Assembly (NCBI RefSeq): GCF_022012415.1
Contig: NZ_JAKLTR010000027.1
Location: 1-63,737 of the forward strand
DNA length: 63,737 nt
Origin: Terrimonas ginsenosidimutans
Lineage (GTDB): Bacteria; Bacteroidota; Bacteroidia; Chitinophagales; Chitinophagaceae
Direction of reading: 5' to 3'
In this document: piece by piece, positions 61,494 through 63,737 of the stretch
Layout: every line of letters begins with the position of its first letter
Position numbering within the stretch: the stretch's first letter is position 1
The notes under the pieces: generated by a model
What the model was told of the DNA's origin: nothing
Database searches by the model: none
The model's input: the letters and a program-made list of their open reading frames with translations, nothing else
Position numbers and translations under genes: made by a program

Positions 61494-61534
61494 CAAAAAT
61501 AAAAAAGCCTTCCCGAACTTGATCGCGGAAGGCT
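61494..61534 (-). terminator. Terminator between the DUF4783 gene and nadC
   Basis: AGCCTTCC and GGAAGGCT form an 8-bp stem with a 13-nt loop. On the minus strand it is followed by TTTTTATTTTT, so it ends the DUF4783 transcript. The T-run reaches the nadC start (61489). Confidence 0.75.
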
Positions 61535-61558
61535 AACCCATCATAAATATTTTGCAGC

Positions 61559-61951
61559 TTACTCAATCGAAGAGAAGCGGATTTCTTTTACAACCTCTTT
61601 ATTTCCTTTTGTTTTCAGGAATACATGGCCCCGGAAATTACCGGACTTGGTCTGTAGCGTACCGATACAATAGTGACCGCCGGGAGAATCTCCTTTGTGT
61701 TTCAATTCAAAGTTCTTTACACCGCCATTATTGGCAAAAAAGTCGCGCAACACAAGCTGGGCCTGCGCTTTGCTATAGCTGTCTGTTTTTACAGGCAGGG
61801 TTAACTCGACATTGTCATCAAAATATTTGGACAACTCCGGAGCGTTGCCTGACTTCAATGCGCTGATCACACCATCGATCGTAGCCGGTTGATCAAAGGA
61901 GGAAAACAGCACAACAGCAGCAAGTAAGAACGAAGTAAATATCGCTTTCAT
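61559..61951 (-). CDS. DUF4783-type exported protein
   Basis: The 130-residue protein has a signal peptide (MKAIFTSFLLAAVVLFSSFDQ) followed by an NTF2-like fold: ATIDGVISALKSGNAPELSKYFDDNVELTLPVK, YSKAQAQLVLRDFFANNG, VKNFELKHKGDSPGG. This matches DUF4783 as found next to nadC in Bacteroidota. The ligand and role are unknown. Confidence 0.85.
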   Translation of the reverse strand: MKAIFTSFLLAAVVLFSSFDQPATIDGVISALKSGNAPELSKYFDDNVELTLPVKTDSYSKAQAQLVLRDFFANNGGVKNFELKHKGDSPGGHYCIGTLQTKSGNFRGHVFLKTKGNKEVVKEIRFSSIE

Positions 61952-62146
61952 ATTTTTTTGCTTTTCACAGGAAATGCTTAATTAGAAAAACCGTGCCATC
62001 CATTTAAGGACCAAGCGGATACTAAAATAATAAAATCCGCTAGTTTTATTGCTATTCTGTCGAAATAGATGAATCATCTGTAGATTTACAACGCATTCTT
62101 ACCGATAATTCACTGAATTTGTACTAACCTAAACAATAATTATCTG

Positions 62147-63673
62147 ATGACACAAAAAAAAGCAATCCTGATCATAATGGACGGCTGGGGATTAGGAAAA
62201 GTTGCATCGGCTGACGCGATCCAACATGCTAATGCACCATTCACAAAGTCTTTATACTCAATATACCCGAATTCGACCCTGGTAACCTGCGGGGAAGCCG
62301 TTGGTTTGCCTGACGGTCAGATGGGGAACTCAGAAGTCGGACACCTGAACCTGGGCGCGGGCCGCGTTGTTTATCAGGAACTTCAGCGCATTAATGTTGC
62401 GATCAGGGAAGGATACTTTGCTAAAAACGAACAACTGTTAAGGTCGATCCGGCATGCCAAAACCACGGGAAAACCTTTTCACCTGCTGGGCCTGGTCAGC
62501 AATGGCGGCGTTCACTCCCATATCAACCATCTGAAAGCGATCATAGATGTCTGCAAAACCGAAGGACTGAAAGACGTTTTCGTACATGCATTTACTGATG
62601 GCCGCGACTGCGACCCTAAAAGCGGACTTGGCTTCATCACAGACCTTCAGCAACACCTGAACCAAAGCGTGGGAAAGATCGCTACTGTGAGCGGCCGTTA
62701 TTATGCGATGGACCGCGACAAACGCTGGGAGCGTGTAAAGCTTGCATATGATGCACTGGTAAAAGGGGAAGGAGAAAAAGCAACGGACGCGATCGGCGCT
62801 GTAGAACAGGCTTATCAGCAGGATATCACAGACGAATTTATCAAGCCGACAGTGATCATTAATGAAGCCCAGGAGCCTCTTGCCACCATCAGCAATGATG
62901 ATGTGGTGTTCTGCTTCAACTTCCGGACAGACCGCTGCCGCGAGATCACTGAGGTGCTGACACAAAACGATTTCCCGGAATTCAATATGTACCGTCTCTC
63001 GCTGGATTATACAACTATGACCCAATATGATCACAGCTTCAAACATGTGAACGTGATCTTTGAAAATGATGATCTGAAAAATACATTGGGCGAGATCTTG
63101 CAGCAAAACGGGCTAAAACAGATCCGCATAGCTGAAACGGAAAAATATCCTCACGTATCTTTTTTCTTCAGCGGCGGGCGCGAAATTCCTTTTGAAGGAG
63201 AAGAACGCATCATGGTGCCATCACCCAAAGTGGCCACCTACGATCTGCAGCCTGAGATGAGCGCCTATCAGATCACCGACGCCCTCATCCCCAAGATCGA
63301 AGAAAAAGCAGCAGATTTCATCTGCCTCAACTTTGCCAATGCTGACATGGTCGGCCATACCGGCGTATTCTCAGCCGCTGTCAAAGCCGTTGAAACCGTC
63401 GATAAATGTGTTGAAAGAGTAGTGACAGCCGCAGTCAACAACGACTATACCGTTTTCCTCACAGCTGACCACGGCAACTCTGACTACATGGTAAATGAAG
63501 ACGGCTCTCCCAATACCGCTCACACCCTGAACCTGGTGCCTCTTTTCGTGATTGACAAAACCTGGAGAGGCCACCTCGCAGCCGGGAAGCTCGGCGATAT
63601 CGCCCCCACTATCCTTACCGTGATGGGCCTTCCCATACCCAGGGAAATGACGGGCAATGTGTTGATCTCGTGA
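62147..63673 (+). CDS. gpmI: 2,3-bisphosphoglycerate-independent phosphoglycerate mutase
   Basis: The 508-residue protein belongs to the alkaline-phosphatase superfamily. It opens with AILIIMDGWGLGK and has the catalytic Ser in MGNSEVGHLNLGAGRVVYQEL. GGVHSHINH, FTDGRDCDPKSG, SGRYYAMDRDKRW, FNFRTDRCREIT and FLTADHGNSDYM supply the two Mn-binding clusters. It interconverts 3- and 2-phosphoglycerate in glycolysis. The start ATG 62147 follows a ~200-bp region with no repeats. The stop is followed 2 bp later by a perfect heptamer array. Confidence 0.97.
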   Translation: MTQKKAILIIMDGWGLGKVASADAIQHANAPFTKSLYSIYPNSTLVTCGEAVGLPDGQMGNSEVGHLNLGAGRVVYQELQRINVAIREGYFAKNEQLLRSIRHAKTTGKPFHLLGLVSNGGVHSHINHLKAIIDVCKTEGLKDVFVHAFTDGRDCDPKSGLGFITDLQQHLNQSVGKIATVSGRYYAMDRDKRWERVKLAYDALVKGEGEKATDAIGAVEQAYQQDITDEFIKPTVIINEAQEPLATISNDDVVFCFNFRTDRCREITEVLTQNDFPEFNMYRLSLDYTTMTQYDHSFKHVNVIFENDDLKNTLGEILQQNGLKQIRIAETEKYPHVSFFFSGGREIPFEGEERIMVPSPKVATYDLQPEMSAYQITDALIPKIEEKAADFICLNFANADMVGHTGVFSAAVKAVETVDKCVERVVTAAVNNDYTVFLTADHGNSDYMVNEDGSPNTAHTLNLVPLFVIDKTWRGHLAAGKLGDIAPTILTVMGLPIPREMTGNVLIS

Positions 63674-63675
63674 GT

Positions 63676-63737
63676 GACCGTTGACCGTTGACCGTTGACC
63701 GTTGACCGTTGACCGTTGACCGTTGACCGTTGACCGT
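63676..63737. repeat. Perfect GACCGTT heptamer array running off the window
   Basis: GACCGTT is repeated without error for 62 bp (8.9 units), reaching the last base of the window. It begins 2 bp after the gpmI stop codon. Its full length and any inverted partner lie outside the window. Confidence 0.92.

Noticed and set aside
1-63737. tRNA or rRNA genes, transposase or integrase genes, prophage segments
   Set aside because: I looked for the T-loop consensus GGTTCGAATCC, rRNA-like stretches and DDE/tyrosine-recombinase motifs and saw none convincing; a proper tRNAscan/Infernal run would be needed to exclude them fully.

Overview
The window looks like chromosome of a gliding or T9SS-bearing Bacteroidota, most likely Chitinophagaceae or a close relative. 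The reasons are four secreted proteins ending in type IX secretion (T9SS) sorting domains, a GldB lipoprotein, a Bat/MoxR aerotolerance-type operon, an Icd of the ~480-residue type, a CreD locus led by a winged-helix regulator, A-rich translation starts without strong Shine-Dalgarno sequences, and medium GC. I see no rRNA, tRNA, CRISPR array, transposase or prophage.

Layout. 0-10 kb: a type B T9SS cargo protein, a small membrane protein, a TetR-MFS efflux pair with a clear TetR operator, a methyltransferase, and a 1796-residue secreted subtilase. 10-21 kb: mfd, a 26-unit heptamer array, then a secretome cluster (T9SS cargo protein, second large subtilase, two small carboxypeptidase-regulatory-like proteins). 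21-31 kb: housekeeping genes (ferredoxin reductase-like flavoprotein, glyS, YihY/BrkB, MazG-like hydrolase, dtd, arfB, di-haem peroxidase, Wzx-like flippase, MBL hydrolase). 31-34.5 kb: a very large outer-membrane protein with a degenerate peptidase-MA-like domain, a TolB-like propeller and a surface-antigen-like barrel. 34.9-41.4 kb: a minus-strand locus with a winged-helix regulator, four tandem paralogues of a small membrane protein, DgkA, a DUF1361 protein, CreD and a ferritin-like protein. 41.7-45.4 kb: glpK-glpD-glpF. 45.5-48.3 kb: aminotransferase, gamma-carbonic anhydrase and two small proteins. 48.4-53.7 kb: moxR, four-helix-bundle gene, DUF58, BatD-like, batA, rsgA. 53.9-63.7 kb: lipoprotein, nadE, gldB, apaG, icd, SUI1, nadC, DUF4783 and gpmI.

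The two most unusual signals are these. (1) The 34.9-41.4 kb locus is compact, mostly with overlapping or near-touching genes. Two of its units carry the same 17-bp palindrome (ACTTTG-N5-CAAAGT) 8-10 nt before the start codon, with the winged-helix regulator gene between them, so it looks like a self-contained regulated envelope module built on a four-fold duplicated membrane-protein family. (2) The intergenic spaces are full of short-period arrays, usually as facing inverted arms. There are heptamers (family GWTGNCC), octamers (AGTTTAAW), an 11-bp degenerate array, and perfect 31- and 34-bp A/T-rich palindromes. One inverted heptamer pair (31 bp perfect) encloses a four-helix-bundle (23S rRNA intervening-sequence-type) gene inside the moxR-bat operon.

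All functional names rest on reading motifs by eye and on family knowledge; no database search was run.
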